From contig NC_016133.3 in the NCBI RefSeq assembly GCF_000005505.3, forward strand, positions 39,335,237-39,399,236: a stretch of 64,000 nt of DNA. The letters are read 5' to 3'. The number at the start of each line of letters is the position of its first letter. The stretch's first letter is position 1. The notes under the pieces were generated by a model. It saw nothing but the letters and a program-made list of their open reading frames with translations, was not told where the DNA came from and did not search any database. The position numbers and the translations under genes were made by a program. This document shows, piece by piece, positions 1 through 12,049 of this stretch. This DNA comes from Brachypodium distachyon. Its lineage: Eukaryota; Streptophyta; Magnoliopsida; Poales; Poaceae.

Positions 1-267
1 AGTAGTAGTACTAGCACTCTTTTATTGCATCAAACAGTACAATCTGATACTGTTCTCCACAAACAAGCACACATACATTAACACACAGGGCATACGTACA
101 CCTCTTATTCGAACAGGGACCAAGTCGAAGGCACCCTTCATGTATAGTTGTGACTTCAAAAATGAAGAAGTCCCGACAGACCACGGATCACTTTACTCCG
201 TCAGGCCATCAAACCCAGATGATGAGCTCTACTACTTCTTAATATCCTACGGAGGACTCCCTCTCCA
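1..267 (-). other. 3' UTR and poly(A) signal of the PGDH gene
   Basis: This stretch follows the stop codon of the minus-strand dehydrogenase gene. It holds no coding signal of its own. Read on the minus strand, AATAAA occurs at 21-26, a plausible polyadenylation signal about 240 bases past the stop. The real transcript end may lie outside the window. Confidence 0.55.
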
Positions 268-3200
268 TCATAGCTCGAGGAACACGAACTCCTCGATCGC
301 CGGGATCTTCCCGATCTTCTCCAGTGTCTCCTTGTCGGGCTCCTCGTCGACACCGATAGCCATGATTGCCTGCTTTCCGCGGAAGGTCCGGCCGACGCTC
401 ATGAAGCTAACGTTCACGTTCCTCTGTCCAAGGATGTTCCCGACCTTGCCAATCATACCAGGCTGGTCGATCTGCCGGCAGAGGATCAGGTTGCCCTCCA
501 GGCTGACGTCGACCTCGTATGGCCCGACGACGGTCAGATGTGGAATGCCGTACTTGACCCTGCCTGTGACGACAATGTCCCCGCCGGTGCTGATCGCGCC
601 GGCAAATTTGGACTGCACGTTCGAGAGGCGAACCTGGATGGACTCAAGTGGCGATTCTGCAGCGGCGGCATTGTCATGGGAGACCCGCTCCTCGGCGATG
701 CGCAGGCCACGCTGCTTTGCTGTATAATCCGCGTTCACAAGGTTGACGAATGTGCTAGACACAGGCTCCACGATGCCCTTGGTGACCATTGCACGGAGGA
801 GCCTCGTGTCGAGGTCGTCCGGGTCCCTGGCGGAGGTGTACACTACTTTGACCCCCTTGATGCCACTCTCGCCGGCAACAAGCTGCACTGCCAGCCTTCC
901 CAGTTTCTCTGCCAGGGAAACATACGGAGCGAGCTCTGACAAAACCTGATGAATAGAAGAAACAGATTCATAAGAACAAGTTGTCCAAAAACTTGCACGG
1001 TTGCAGTATGCCATTCACATGTCAAGAGCTTCGTACCTCTGCTGGGACCATTGGAGCATTCACAGCTGTCGCTGCGAGCTCGCCTCTCAGTGCACCTACG
1101 ACAGCTTCTGCTATTTCGATAGCGACGCCTTCCTGCAATGTGGTGAGTTCAGTAAAGTTGGTACATCAGAAACAGCCGCAGGTGGTTTACATCAATGTAG
1201 GGACACGTATTGACATGGTTGTAGGTAAGATGCAGACCTGGGCCTCTACCGTGCTTGCTCCAAGATGGGGTGTAACAGTTACGTTCTCATGAAGCACCAG
1301 CTTGCTGTCCTTTGGTGGGGGCTCCACTGTGAAGACATCAAGAGCTGCCTGATCCAGATTGGAAAGGAAAAAGTAATGCCTTTCAGGGAAATCTTCACGA
1401 TGATGAGTTAGAAGAAAATCGAACAGAAGAAATTTCGAATCACCTGAGCAACTTTGCCGGAGTCCAGAGCTCTGACCAGAGCATCTTCATCAATCACTCC
1501 ACCCCTAGCCACATTAATGATCCGCACACCGGTCTTCATCTTTGCGAAGGACTCGTCGTTGAAGACCTTGGATGTCGCTGGGGTGAGTGGCATATGGAGG
1601 GAGATGAAGTCAGCTTTTGCTACGGCCTCCTCGAAAGATACCAACTCAGCTCCAATGGCACGGGCCTTATCGGCAGGGGCATAGGGGTCATGTGCAATCA
1701 CATGCATCCCAAGCCCTTTTGCTCGCCTTGCTACCTCTGAGCCAACCTTCCCGAAGCCCATGATGGCAAGAGTCTTTCCAACTAGGGAAACTCCAACATA
1801 CTTGGTTCTTTGCCATTTACCTGTGGCAAATAAGACGAAAACATTCATTAGCAAGAATGGAACCAGTTCACTAGCATAACCAGAGGCAGTGCTTTTGAAC
1901 TCCCCCTTTAAAATCATACTATAACTTTACAGGTCACATGAAATTGTACACATGGCAGACAGGAATACAGTTTACCCAACTCTGAAGTGGCGATGGTGAA
2001 ATTGCCGTTAAACTTTATAGTGGGAAACTGAAAATTCTTACTGGGTAGTTACATCCACAAAAAAAATTACAGGTAAAAAATAGCCCGGCCTACATCCACC
2101 AAATTCTCACATTGACAAAGCATGGATATTTCAGCATCATAAGTGCCCAAAAGTAACAGGTTAAACTAAATTTCAGATAGCGATTTTGGCTCAACGAATG
2201 GCATTATTTTGAGTATAATTTTGGCAAATAGGCTGTCCCTTTCAAAAAAGATCAAAATGTTAAAGTTGAGCAGGGAACCTATTCTCCACTAAACTGGGGT
2301 ATCTGATACACCAAATTTTATTAGGGGAATACTATCAGAATGGTTTTGAATAAATTCCTCAATAAACAATAAACATCATCGTACTGAAATTTGAACCATT
2401 TACCATGAGACACGTATAAGCCCAATATTAACATGATTTAATGATTGCATTGAAGGCCTATCAAAACTCGTAGCTTAGGAAACAAATTATGACCTTCAAT
2501 AATTTGCATACATATCCACCTTGGTTCATTCACCGATTTACACTAGGGAATAGCAAATATATTGACAGCATAAGTGTGCTATCTGAACTAACGACAGAAG
2601 GCATATACCACCCACACACGTTTTAATACACCTTTTTTGGTTACACTGATAAGCTGTCATTATCTGACATAGACTTCAGAGAACGAAAAAATGCAAGACT
2701 GTACCCAATCAATAACCCCCAGCACACCAATATCACATTCAAAATGATGGATGTAAGCTCTTGCTGAACACTTTGTTCTTCTTTTTTTGTAATAATTTTG
2801 GCATGCTGTTACAGTCAAATTATTGGGGGTACTGTGTGTACTTTTTTCTGTTTCTGACCGAAACACCGATGGTAAATTTATGTTACTGGGGTGATTTGTG
2901 TGTACTTTGCTTGTTCTCTTTTGCACAGAAAAAGGAATAGGGGGGAATGCTCATTTATATGTAAGTTCATTGCGGTTTTAAAATTGGCTTGCGGGCAGAA
3001 GGTTTTTTTTAAGGTTGGCACAGTTTAGTTAGAAGAAATAAAGAAAACCGTCAGACCTATTATTATTATGGTTACTAAAGCTAAGAGCAAATTTTAATCT
3101 CAGATCAACCACAAGCAAACATCTCAGTTGCCCAAATGTTTTTTTGGATAGGAAGGCAGACAATTGTCTACCTTATGTATTCCAATTGCCCAAAATGTAC

Positions 3201-4723
3201 CAGTAGCCATTTTGTGTGGTTACTTGACTGATCACTGATCAGCTGATGACATCAGGTAAGTTTGCCCTTTTGTGTCTATCAAAGAACAAGTCAAATTTCC
3301 ATGGTATCGGCGGCAAGCAAAAGAGAGGACAGCAAGGGGCATAAAATTATTCCGATTCTGTGCACGAATACACGTAAGACAGTGGTAACGACGACTACTT
3401 TGGTGGTGCTAGTCTAGAGAAATGCGGGCCCTTAGCTGCCAGTCGATGAACAGCGAGGTGGTCCATAGGGCGCAATAGTTTACTTCAGGCTTCAGAAACC
3501 AGATGCAGTTCCCTCTAATGATTGATGACTCTCAGTAGTTGGGAAATTAGGTTAGATTCCGTTCTTAAAGACCTTTCGGGTTCAACAGTCACAATCAGAT
3601 TCATTGAACCTGCCCATCTTCAGTCGTTTTTTTTTCTGAACCATGGACATCTTCAGTAGAATCTTATCTCCTACTATCACTCCTCCATCTGGAGATCCGA
3701 ATCAAACAGGATAAACTTCTCCGACTGAACTACTGAAGGGTTAAACGGTTATTTTTAACTAAGAACTACTCCCTCTGTTCCTAAAATACTTGTCGTGGTT
3801 TTAGGAACGGAGGGAGTACTATTTACGAGATCACTGTTTTTTTTTTTGCGAGATCACTAAGCATCGAGGATAATTCATAGAACGTCAACGTCAAAGAACC
3901 TGATAAAATCTAGACTGATGGCAATAATTCGACAGAAAATGTCTCAATTTTAAAGTTCTAACATGCCAGCCCGAAAGTAAACCACTACTACCAACCATCA
4001 GAATTCAGAAATGAACGATGTTGTAGTACTACGAGGCCGCAAATTTAAACGAGCAATCAACCAGTAAACGAGAAGGTGGACAGGAAGCAGAATGGACCAC
4101 TCACCGGCCTTGAGCGCGGCGTCCGCCTGCGAGACGTTGCGCGCCATGGAGGCGAGCAGCGCGATGCCGTGCTCGGCGGCGGCGACGGTGTTGGCCGTGG
4201 GCGCGTTGACGACGAGGCAGCCGGCTTCCGTGGCCGCCTGCAGGTCGACGTTGTCGATCCCGACGCCGGCCCGGCCCACGACCCGCAGCCGGCCCCGGCC
4301 CGCCTCCAGCACCTCCCTCGTCACCTTGGTGCCGCTGCGCACGATGAGCGCGTCGAACTGCGACACCTTGGCCAGGAGCTCGGCGGGGGACATGCCGTAG
4401 GCGCACTCCACGTCCGCGAACTGCCGCAGCACCTCCAGCCCGGCCTCGCCCAGCTTCTCCGCCACCAGCACCGCCGGCTTGGCCCGCGGCGCCGCCTCCG
4501 ACCCGGACCGCGAGATCCGGCGCGTCGGCTCCGCAGACGCCACCGGCGCCGCCGCCGCCGCCGGCGACGACAGGATCGCGGATCGGATGCGGAGGCGGGC
4601 GCCGGCGCGCGCGAAGGGGATCGAGGAGGAAGGCGCGGCGAGGCGTGCCCGCGAGGCGGCCCTCGCCATGGTCGGGCTCGCGCCCGCTTGCGGGTTCGAG
4701 AGGAGGGCGCGTGAGGCGGACAT
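268..4723 (-). CDS. PGDH: D-3-phosphoglycerate dehydrogenase, plastid form
   Basis: Oxidises 3-phosphoglycerate with NAD to 3-phosphohydroxypyruvate, the first step of the phosphorylated serine pathway in plastids. Five exons on the minus strand: 4723-4105, 1820-1444, 1348-1238, 1132-1037, 945-268; all introns are GT-AG, and the joined frame gives 626 residues, usual for plant PGDH. Residues 1 to about 75 are rich in Ala, Arg and Ser and look like a transit peptide. The nucleotide-binding GFGKVG lies at 228-233. The expected catalytic residues are present: Arg312 in NVARGGV, Glu341 in FTVEPP, His360 in TPHLGAS. The last 75 or so residues form an ACT regulatory domain ([11 protein letters not shown]). 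A later in-frame Met (MARAASR) is an alternative start, but the first Met gives the fuller leader. Intron 1 is 2.3 kb. Which isoform this is cannot be decided from sequence alone. Confidence 0.96.
3767..3818. mobile_element. Minimal Stowaway-like palindrome in PGDH intron 1
   Basis: A 52-base near-perfect inverted repeat running from TACTCCCTCTGTTCC to GGAACGGAGGGAGTA with TA at both ends. It has the termini of a Tc1/mariner-derived Stowaway MITE with almost no interior, so it is probably an internally deleted copy. A near relative is at 51854-51915. Confidence 0.7.
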
Positions 4724-4816
4724 GTTTGATTTGATCAGGCTGGCTGGCTGGCTGGCGTGAGAATCCTGTGTGAGAAGAGGAGTACTGCTGCAGAGTTGCG
4801 GGACAACAAGGGCTGG

Positions 4817-4823
4817 TTATAAA
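4817..4823 (-). promoter_or_regulatory. TATA-like box of PGDH
   Basis: The minus strand reads TTTATAA about 95 bases upstream of the first Met of PGDH, a normal spacing for a plant TATA box with a 60-70 base leader. Inferred from position and sequence only. Confidence 0.5.
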
Positions 4824-6316
4824 CGCGAGACGATGGGAGGGTTGGTGGGGGGTTACTGTACTTATTTGGATCAAATTGATTTTTTACCTGGAGGGTGGGG
4901 CCCGTGGATTTATTGCGCTGGATAGGTAGGCCCCAAAAAATTTCCCCGAGAGGTGCATCGGGTCCTCCAGATATTTTGTGATTGACCAAGTGTTACTACT
5001 CCCCGGCCGTTTTTAGACATGTGTCAGAGTTTAGTTTGTTTGTGGAAAATGTTCGGATAAATGTGGATCATGCGGCGATTTGCACGACCACTAGCACCAG
5101 CGGGAGTATATTCGTTCAAGTGCTAAATATGGCAAAGGAAGAATATGGCCCTTGAGAGCACGTGGAACGTTGGAGCCAAAATTGAGTGTTGAATGTTGCA
5201 TCCAGTTACGATTTGGCGAGAGACACGCAGGTCCGTTTTTCCCATTCCACTGACACGTAACATACAACACTCACATGCATGGCCAGTGGCCAGTGGCGGT
5301 TACCAAAACGTCAACGCAATTCACAGATTTACGAAGCAGCAGGATGCTAGTGGAATCGAGTCGATGTACGTATCCCACCGGTCGTTCTCTCATCGTGCGG
5401 TTGTCGTTCTCGACAGCCACCGCGGCCGGCCGGGGCCGGTTTTCCACGGGCGGGGCACGCGAAACCTGAAATTTTCCCCGCATGTCTCTGTTGCCGTAAG
5501 ATTTTCTGATCCGGGAAGCTTCCTCGCCAGCTTCCGCCTCGATTCTGCGCATCCAGGCCGTCGCTTACAAGTCACAAGCGGCTTCTTAATTTTACTCAGT
5601 GAACTGGAGAATTGGCTCTTTGCTCGCCCCCAGCCCGTGCGTGCGTGCGGAAACGTGGCTCCGAGCAGCCGGGACGGAAAGCGACCGGAGGAGTGAAGGA
5701 GGAGAATCGGTGCGAGCACGCTGGATCGATATATATCCAGTGGCAACACAACAAAAGGTGATGTGTTGAGAATTGTGTTGCAGAGATGATTGGAGTGCGC
5801 GTTGATCAGTTGCCAGTGAACGCCCGAAGGAACGTCTCGCCTACCAACCCTGACTTGACTTGGCCTTGGGTTAGGTGGTGAAGTAGTAGCGGACAGTGAT
5901 ACGCAGCGAGCAGAGGATGCGAGCCGGTGCTTGCTGGCCAGTAGAGGGAGTAGTATTTTGGCGCCTTGTAGCCGCATACGTGAGGAATGACGAGAGCATC
6001 GACCCCATATGTTGTGATTATGATATGTAAATTAATGGACGACCAGAAGCAGTGAGGCCTGCGATGGGCGATGACGGGGGTTGCGCTTGTGATGTTCCCT
6101 ACTTCTCTTGTCCCGTAGACCTGTGGGGATCCGCCGCTTCGGGGGACGCCTAATTTCCAATTTTTTTGGACCACTCCTCCAATTTTTTGGAGTAGTTAGG
6201 AATGGTGTACGATTGGCCGTATTATTGCTCTTCAGGCGTGATGTTTCCACTTGTCTGATTTTGCATCCTGTTAAAGAGATCGTGCTCTCCAGACGCACCT
6301 CCAAGTTACTTGCAAC
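4824..6316. other. Intergenic: PGDH upstream region
   Basis: No gene is supported here. A 167-codon open frame at 5193-5696 has no recognisable domain and is matched by open frames on the opposite strand, so I treat it as chance. The part next to 4823 presumably holds the PGDH promoter. Confidence 0.5.
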
Positions 6317-7682
6317 AAGCAGGGTGACCCGTTTAGATTGCGCGGCTAGAGTTGTATAATGAATGATATTTTTCATGTATTTTTATTTTTAGTTGTTTTC
6401 TAAATAATCGGAATGATTAGATTATTTTGAGTTGACTAAATTTCGTCTGTACAAGGTTGTATGCCCAGCCACAGCCTGAATGCCTAATACGTATTTTACT
6501 TGCGTCCATCATGTTTCCTTTTTCGTAAATAAGAAATGAAATTGTTATCCGATATGTTAGTATTTCCTTTGTTGCGTGTACAGAAGTTAACACTACACGC
6601 CTAGATCCCCTTTGGTCATGTAGAAAAGTTTCCCAGCAAAATCTTTGACGTCCTCGTCCCTGGTGGATGGATAGTGAGGCCATCTTTCCAAATTGCTTGA
6701 GGTCGAACACGCTGCTGCCAAGCATCAGCGCAATCTTAGTCATTTAGCGACATTTTTTATGGATCGGAGAGAGTATTAAATTCCGGCGAGTTTCTGTGAC
6801 AGGTGGGCCTGGGCATTCAGTTAAAATGAACCGTTCGGTTCGGTTTCTCGGTTTAGAGAGAAGTTCGGTTTTCAAAATATTAGACCGATGGGTTTTTTGA
6901 AAAATTATTACTCCCTCTAATCCTAAATTCTTGACTCAAAATTGCCCAAATATGGATATTTCTATTTTTAAAAAGTGTCTAGATACATGTAATATTTCGA
7001 CAACAATTTAGGATCGTAGGGAGTAACTGAGAATTTGGGTCCAAGTTCGGTACAATCTTCGGTTTTGATCGAATAAACCGAACAGAAGTAGATGATAGAT
7101 CAAGCAAGATAAGGAGAGCACATTGTTCCGAAGAAATCGAATGAATGCAAAGAGCTACATTCAATGTGCCAATCGTACTTGCAGGCCGTCCAGAACACAG
7201 CCGCTTGCTGAATTATTGAGCACCGGCAACCATGTCGAGTTGGGTGGAATTGCAAGGGCGCAATCCGCCATCGCCGGGAAGAGATCGATGGGCTTCTGGG
7301 TGGAATTGCAAGGGATTGATGCACAGAACGCATCGATGGCGATTTCCTGCCTATGCGTGTGAGGGAACTACGGCGGGTTCCTGCCTGTGAACGATGGTGC
7401 GAGGGAACGATAGGTGGGGGCTACGGGCTACTTGTGTGTGCGAGGCCGCGAGGGTATCGATCGGTAGATGGGATCGATGACGGTTGCCTTGGTTCTCTGT
7501 GTTAGTTTGTTCCAATTGTTTGTTTTCCCGTATCCTCAACAAATCCTGACTTTCCACGTACATACGGATCAGAACTCAGATTGTTTTTTTTCATATCTTA
7601 GATCTAATTAATCTGGACCCTACAATAATTTTTGTCAAATCTAAACTAAAATTTCTGCTATTTTAATTAGATATTAGATTTT
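6317..7682. repeat. Dispersed repeat, copy A
   Basis: About 1.37 kb, matching 19724-21026 in direct orientation from AACAAGC to GATATTAGATTT. Beyond these points the two flanks are unrelated, so the copies share defined ends. The order inside is the same in both: a small coding-like segment on the minus strand, a block rich in TTCGGTT words, a Stowaway MITE, and a region containing GGGTGGAATTGCAAGGG. Copy A carries a local duplication of that last segment near 7250-7315, which makes it about 60 bases longer than copy B. No terminal inverted repeats or LTRs are obvious. The class is unresolved; a non-autonomous element carrying a gene fragment is one possibility. Confidence 0.85.
6909..7025. 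mobile_element. Stowaway MITE within repeat copy A
   Basis: A 117-base TA-flanked element with termini CTCCCTCTAATCCTAAAT and ATTTAGGATCGTAGGGAG. The interior carries the common GTGTCTAGATACATGTAATATTTCGACA block. The same element sits at the matching place in copy B (20304-20420), so it inserted before the repeat was duplicated. Confidence 0.9.
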
Positions 7683-7756
7683 TGCACGTGCGCATCACTA
7701 GTTCCGTCCAGGAGTGTCTAAAACGTTATTTTTTTTCAACCGTGCATGCGATAGGA

Positions 7757-8323
7757 TTAACAAATCAACCGGCCGATGTTACCGGAACACTTTTGAATCC
7801 TCCCTTTTGAGTACGTACAAAAGTAAGATTTTACATGACCATCCGCGAGGCCGAGCCAGAGCGTTGAGCTCGGGGAATTGAACATATCAACATACTCTGC
7901 GCTTTGCCGTAGAAAGTAAGCGTTCACTTTCCGGCACGTCTCCACGCACGGGTTCGCCGTGTACGTGCGGATGCCCGGAGGACTGACGCAGGCGCGCAAA
8001 GGAACGGGTAGGGCGAGTCGCTGGCCGGATCTCTCATCTCTGGCCGTCTGGCGACGCACTTGAGTCCGTGTCGTGGCCACGAGTCTGCCTGCCGTCTGCG
8101 CCTCTGCGTGCGGCGCCAGGCGACGCTGCTGCATGGGAAGCTGAACGCCCGTCTCTGCCGCTTCTTGTCTTGTGCCGCCGCTGAAGATGGGTAGATTCTG
8201 CCCGGCAGAACTGCAGAAGAGGTGCTTGGAGAGGTCGATGCGGTGCAGCGAGTAGCTACCATTTTTGAAGCCGTGCACTGGCAGATTCAGAAAACCGACG
8301 ATTAATTCGTCGTCTCCGATCAA
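7757..8323 (-). other. Unrecognised open reading frame, probably not a gene
   Basis: A 188-codon frame from an ATG at 8323. The first 45 or so codons look somewhat protein-like (DDELIVGFLNLPVHGFKNGS) but the rest is Arg/Gln/Ala-rich with open frames on other phases. I do not recognise a domain. It ends next to the first copy of the local repeat unit. It could be a decayed gene fragment; I give no function. Confidence 0.2.
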
Positions 8324-9142
8324 GAAAAAAAATTGGATCCTAACAGACCGAACCGGCCGATGGAGAAGCTCTAGCGGAATAACACGTGAAGTTGTTTGGC
8401 TGGGCCTCCAGGGATCGAGTCTACTGGGCTTGGTGACGACGACACTTGGAGGCAGAAAGGCCTGTCAGGCATCAGAGATCGAAATAATTCTTCTTTACAA
8501 TCATTCGAGACAGGTAGGTTGTCAGCGATGTTCCAATGGGCCCTATTCTGTAGACTGTTCATCTATTGGGTCATACATGGGCCGTCATTCATAGGCCTAT
8601 TAGATTGCACGTACACGTTCGACACGGTGAAACCCGTGCGCGGAGGCGTGCCGGGGATCGGCGGGAGGAGATGGCACGGCCGTGCCACGGCGGCGGGTTT
8701 CAGATGGCGTGCCTCATTCGGTCTCATTCATGAGCCATGGATGAACATGAACCATGAATCATGGCTAGCTAGCTCTTCTTCTTTTGTTTGCACAATGAGC
8801 AGGAGTACTATATGCCGAATGCTAAATGGGCGTGACATGAACTGAAAGATGGATTGTGTTTCGAGAAAACATGAAAATTGTTTCTTTCAGGCATAGAATA
8901 TCATCATACAAACTGTATGCACACGATAGTACAAAACAGAGTTTTTACATTATTGATGTGCCTTATATATAAGTCGGCATATATTGCTAGCTTAAAACAG
9001 TACAGGGTGCTAAATATTGATCAAAGCGTGGTGCACTGAGGGAGAGGCATAGTCCATATATGGATTATCTAGCTCGTTATTGACCACCGAAAAACATCAC
9101 ACCACCTTTGAGAAATTGGAGTGAAACAAAATATAGGTTAAC
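8270..9142 (+). repeat. Local repeat unit, copy 1 (left part)
   Basis: Degenerate copy of a unit found again at about 12050-13300 and 13600-14934 in the same orientation. Shared landmarks in order: CAGATTCA then CTCCGATC; ACAGACC(G/A)AACCGG; TAACACGTGAAGT; GTAGGTTGTCAGCGATGTT (copy 3 differs by two bases); CATGGGCCGT; CATTCATGAGCCATGGATGAA; TCGAGAAAACATGA; TTATATATA then GTCGGCAT; ATCAAAGCGTGGT; and CACACCACCTTTGAGAAATT. Its right part is displaced to 11800-11980 by the LINE fragment that starts at 9143. No coding sequence is recognised in the unit. Confidence 0.75.
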
Positions 9143-9218
9143 AATAGGACAATGTTACTAGCTGACAAGGTCATGGACAAAGATCAATATGCCTTTATTA
9201 AAGGGTGTTATATTTTAG

Positions 9219-11436
9219 GAGCTCTTTTACGGTAATTGTGTGTGCTTCTCCGTACTTTTCAGTGCTCTCGTCAGAATTAATTCTGTCACTAAGAGGTTGT
9301 TTGTTTCCTGGGCCGCAACTGGCTAATGGGCTGTTTTGTTTCCCTGGGCCGCCCGATGTAATGCCCGTCTCTCTCCCGACGCCTCCCTGGTCCCTGCATC
9401 GATCCTCTTCCTCGCTCCCCTAGCTTCGGCCGCCCGAGCGAGGCCCCTCCGCCACCCGTGCCATTCTCGTCGACCACCGGCGCGCCGCCCCTCCGCCACC
9501 GGCACTTTTCCGCTGGCGTGGCGCCTCCTCGGCCGCCCGCGCGCCTCCCACAATCGTCCAAGCGGCTCCCGCGGATGAAGCCGTAGCCCAGCCAGGTCCA
9601 CTGCGGCGCCATCCCCCATCGGCAGGTCTGAAGAGGCATTGGACGGTGGCGATGCGGACGGCTCCTTGCAGCGCCCCCGCCATGTCCTTCCTTTGACTCG
9701 AGGCGACCTCCTTGACTGCAGCGACGGTGGATCAGCTGCCTCCAGCAACGGCGACCGTGGATACGTCTCACCCTGCCGTGTGGTATTGCCCCAGGCGATG
9801 GCTACTTGGGCTGAATTTGGGTGTTCTGTTGTGCTGAATTTTTTTGAACCAGCCGCACTGAAAGTTTTGCTGTACTGAATTTGGGTGTTCTGCTGGCTGA
9901 TGTATTTTTGAAGATGTTGGTTCCTGTGTTGCTGAAGTCTGAAGCTCATGTGTCGCTGAATGTATAGAAATTTATGGAGTGTGCTATTTAGTACTCTCTC
10001 CGATCCTAAATTGTTGTCGAAATATTACATGTATCTAGACGCTTTTTAAGAATATATACATTCATATTTAGGCAAATTTGAATCAATAATTTAGGATCAG
10101 AGGGAGTAATTATTTAGGCAGGCTTTTCAATCTGAATGTGAATGTACAAAAATCTCATGTATTTTGGATGTGAATGTACATAAATTTCATGTATTATGTC
10201 AGTGTATGGAAATCTCATGGCATACATTTTGTAGCATGGTTCTGGTCACCTCATCATAGAAATGAAACACTTATGTTTTGCCGCAAATCAGGTTTTCGGT
10301 AAATCTGATTGTTTTTGTGCCAAAACAGACACATTTCTGAAACATAATAAATTACGACAAGGCCAAGGGTAGGTTTTGTTAAAGCTCCACAATACATGTC
10401 AAACTGTAGCTTATCTCTTGATCTGAATACTAAATCTGAATGTTGTGTTTTGTGTTGATGAGATATTCATATTCATAAACAAAATGTAAACCTATTGCCG
10501 AAGTCTGAATGCTTCTTGTTCACCAAAAGATAGAGATTTCAGTACATTGTCATAATATATGAGATCTCAGTAAATATCTCATTCCAGAAATTTCCGTACT
10601 ATCTCATTCCAGAAATTTCTGTTTCACGTTCAAAACAGCAAATCTTTCATCGATTCAGGTACAGAAAAAATCCAGCGTTCGTCTTTACAACGAGCATAAC
10701 ACCATTGCTATTTTGTACAGCAGATAACAGCTTCAGGTTAAAGAGCAGGTTCAGCAAACAACAAGCACCAATTTGAATTCAGGAAACAGCGAGCATCTAA
10801 TTCGATTCAATAAACAAAGAGCATCCAATTCGACTAAGCTAACATCAATCTTCCAAAAAAAGATTCAAAGGGCAATCTTCCATTTCGATTTAGCTAACAT
10901 CATGGGGACGCCGCCACCATTGCGTGGGGACGCCGCCTGCGCGTGGTTCTGCCGCTGCTGCCAGAGCATGGGGATGCCGCCGGCTCATGGGGCCACCTTT
11001 GCCTGCGCGTGGGGGCAGCTCCGCCCGCCCCCGTTCCTGGGGGATCCTCCGCCCGTGCGTGGGGTTAAACCTCTGCCTCCAGCGCATGGGGCCGTGGCTG
11101 CCGCCGCTAGCGCCTCCACAAAGCCGTCGGCCTCCTTAAAGCTCAGGCTAGGGATTGCAATCGACACAGACAAGAGGGTGCCGGTTCAGAGTAGAGGGAA
11201 AGAAACAAGGGATTTTTCCTCAAAATCACGTTAAAGTTATGGGTGTGATTCCCACCTCTCGTCTGAACCGCACGTCACATATCCAATGCCTAACGAAAAA
11301 TAAATTGATAATTTTGGTACTTTCCGATACTTTTCGGTATTTTTGTTTTAGTACTTTCCAGTACTTTTTATTTCTTCACCGTTCGATTAACTAGGTTGGA
11401 CGGTTCCTAAAATCGCCAACCGCTGTAAACCTTGTA
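9219..11436. mobile_element. 2.2 kb insertion in the LINE fragment, possible Mutator-like element
   Basis: The insertion separates two collinear parts of the reverse transcriptase. Its edges show a likely 9-base target duplication with one mismatch: ATATTTTAG at 9210-9218 and ATGTTTTAG at 11437-11445. Nine bases is the length made by Mutator-type transposases. I see no good terminal inverted repeats. The interior holds a GC-rich block (9310-9740) and a second GC-rich block with repeated GGGGACGCCGCC-like words (10900-11110), possibly captured gene or promoter fragments, but no frame I can name. A Stowaway MITE sits inside. Confidence 0.55.
9992..10108. mobile_element. Stowaway MITE
   Basis: TA-flanked 117-base element from CTCTCTCCGATCCTAAATTG to AATTTAGGATCAGAGGGAG (last bases inferred as terminal), with the family interior ATTACATGTATCTAGACGCTTTTTA. 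It is nested in the 2.2 kb insertion, so it is younger than that insertion or came with it. Confidence 0.85.
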
Positions 11437-11799
11437 ATGTTTTAGATGATATGCTTCCATTACATGAGACTATGCATGAGATTAACAAGAACAAAGAAAC
11501 TGATGTTCTATTTTAAGTGGACTTTGAAAAGGCGTATGATAAAGTCAATTGGATATTTCTTTATAAAGCTCTCCAGATTAAGGGGTTTCCTGATAAATAT
11601 TTAGATTAGGTCATGCAATTTTTTACTAGTGGCTGTCAATGAGACTTTAGGACTTTTTCTAGAACTAAAAAGACATGGAGATCATTTTTCCTCTATGCTG
11701 TTAATATTGTAGTTGATGCTCTAAATGACTAAAGGCTTTAGTTAAAAGGGCACAAAATCAAGCCTTATTTTTCCAAAATTTAACACAAATAGCTTACTG

Positions 11800-11980
11800 A
11801 CAATTTTGTTTCTTAAATTGGTCACCTGTCATTTTCAACTCGAAGTCTAGTATATGACTCAATGTTGTGTTGCAACGGTCAAAATATTGTTGCAGCAAGC
11901 TAGGCCTCTCTTTGTATTGCCCAAATATCATACTTCACTATATGTAAATTGTAAATATATGAACATCCGAATCGTTTGAG
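11800..11980 (+). repeat. Local repeat unit, copy 1 (right part)
   Basis: Matches the end of copies 2 and 3: GGTCACCTGTCATTTTC, then TGTGTTGCAACGGTCAA, CCAAATATCATACTTCACTA. This is the tail that the LINE fragment separated from 8270-9142. Confidence 0.6.
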
Positions 11981-12049
11981 CTGAGTGATAAGATAAATTG
12001 ATTTTTTTACGCGGTTGGAAGCACGTAGGCGGCGAGTTGGCGACAAAGG

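Larger units (their letters stand above)
9143..11745 (+). mobile_element. LINE (non-LTR) reverse transcriptase fragment, split in two
   Basis: Two pieces of one reverse transcriptase reading in the same direction. The left piece (9153-9218) encodes ADKVMDKDQYAFIKG and ends CYIL. The right piece (about 11443-11740) starts LDDMLPLHETMHEINK and carries VDFEKAYDKVNW, the hallmark aspartate motif of plant LINE polymerases, followed by GFPDKYL. Joined they are collinear with the family, but 2.2 kb of other DNA (9219-11436) lies between them. The right piece has several in-frame stops. Only part of the polymerase domain is present, so this is a dead fragment. It interrupts copy 1 of the local repeat unit. 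Confidence 0.85.

Noticed and set aside
4076..4874. Long frames on both strands over PGDH exon 1
   Set aside because: Shadows of GC-rich coding sequence. Only the 4723-4105 frame joins the Rossmann exon and carries the substrate-binding region.
5193..5696. 167-codon plus-strand frame upstream of PGDH
   Set aside because: No domain, no splice logic, and equally long frames on the other strand.
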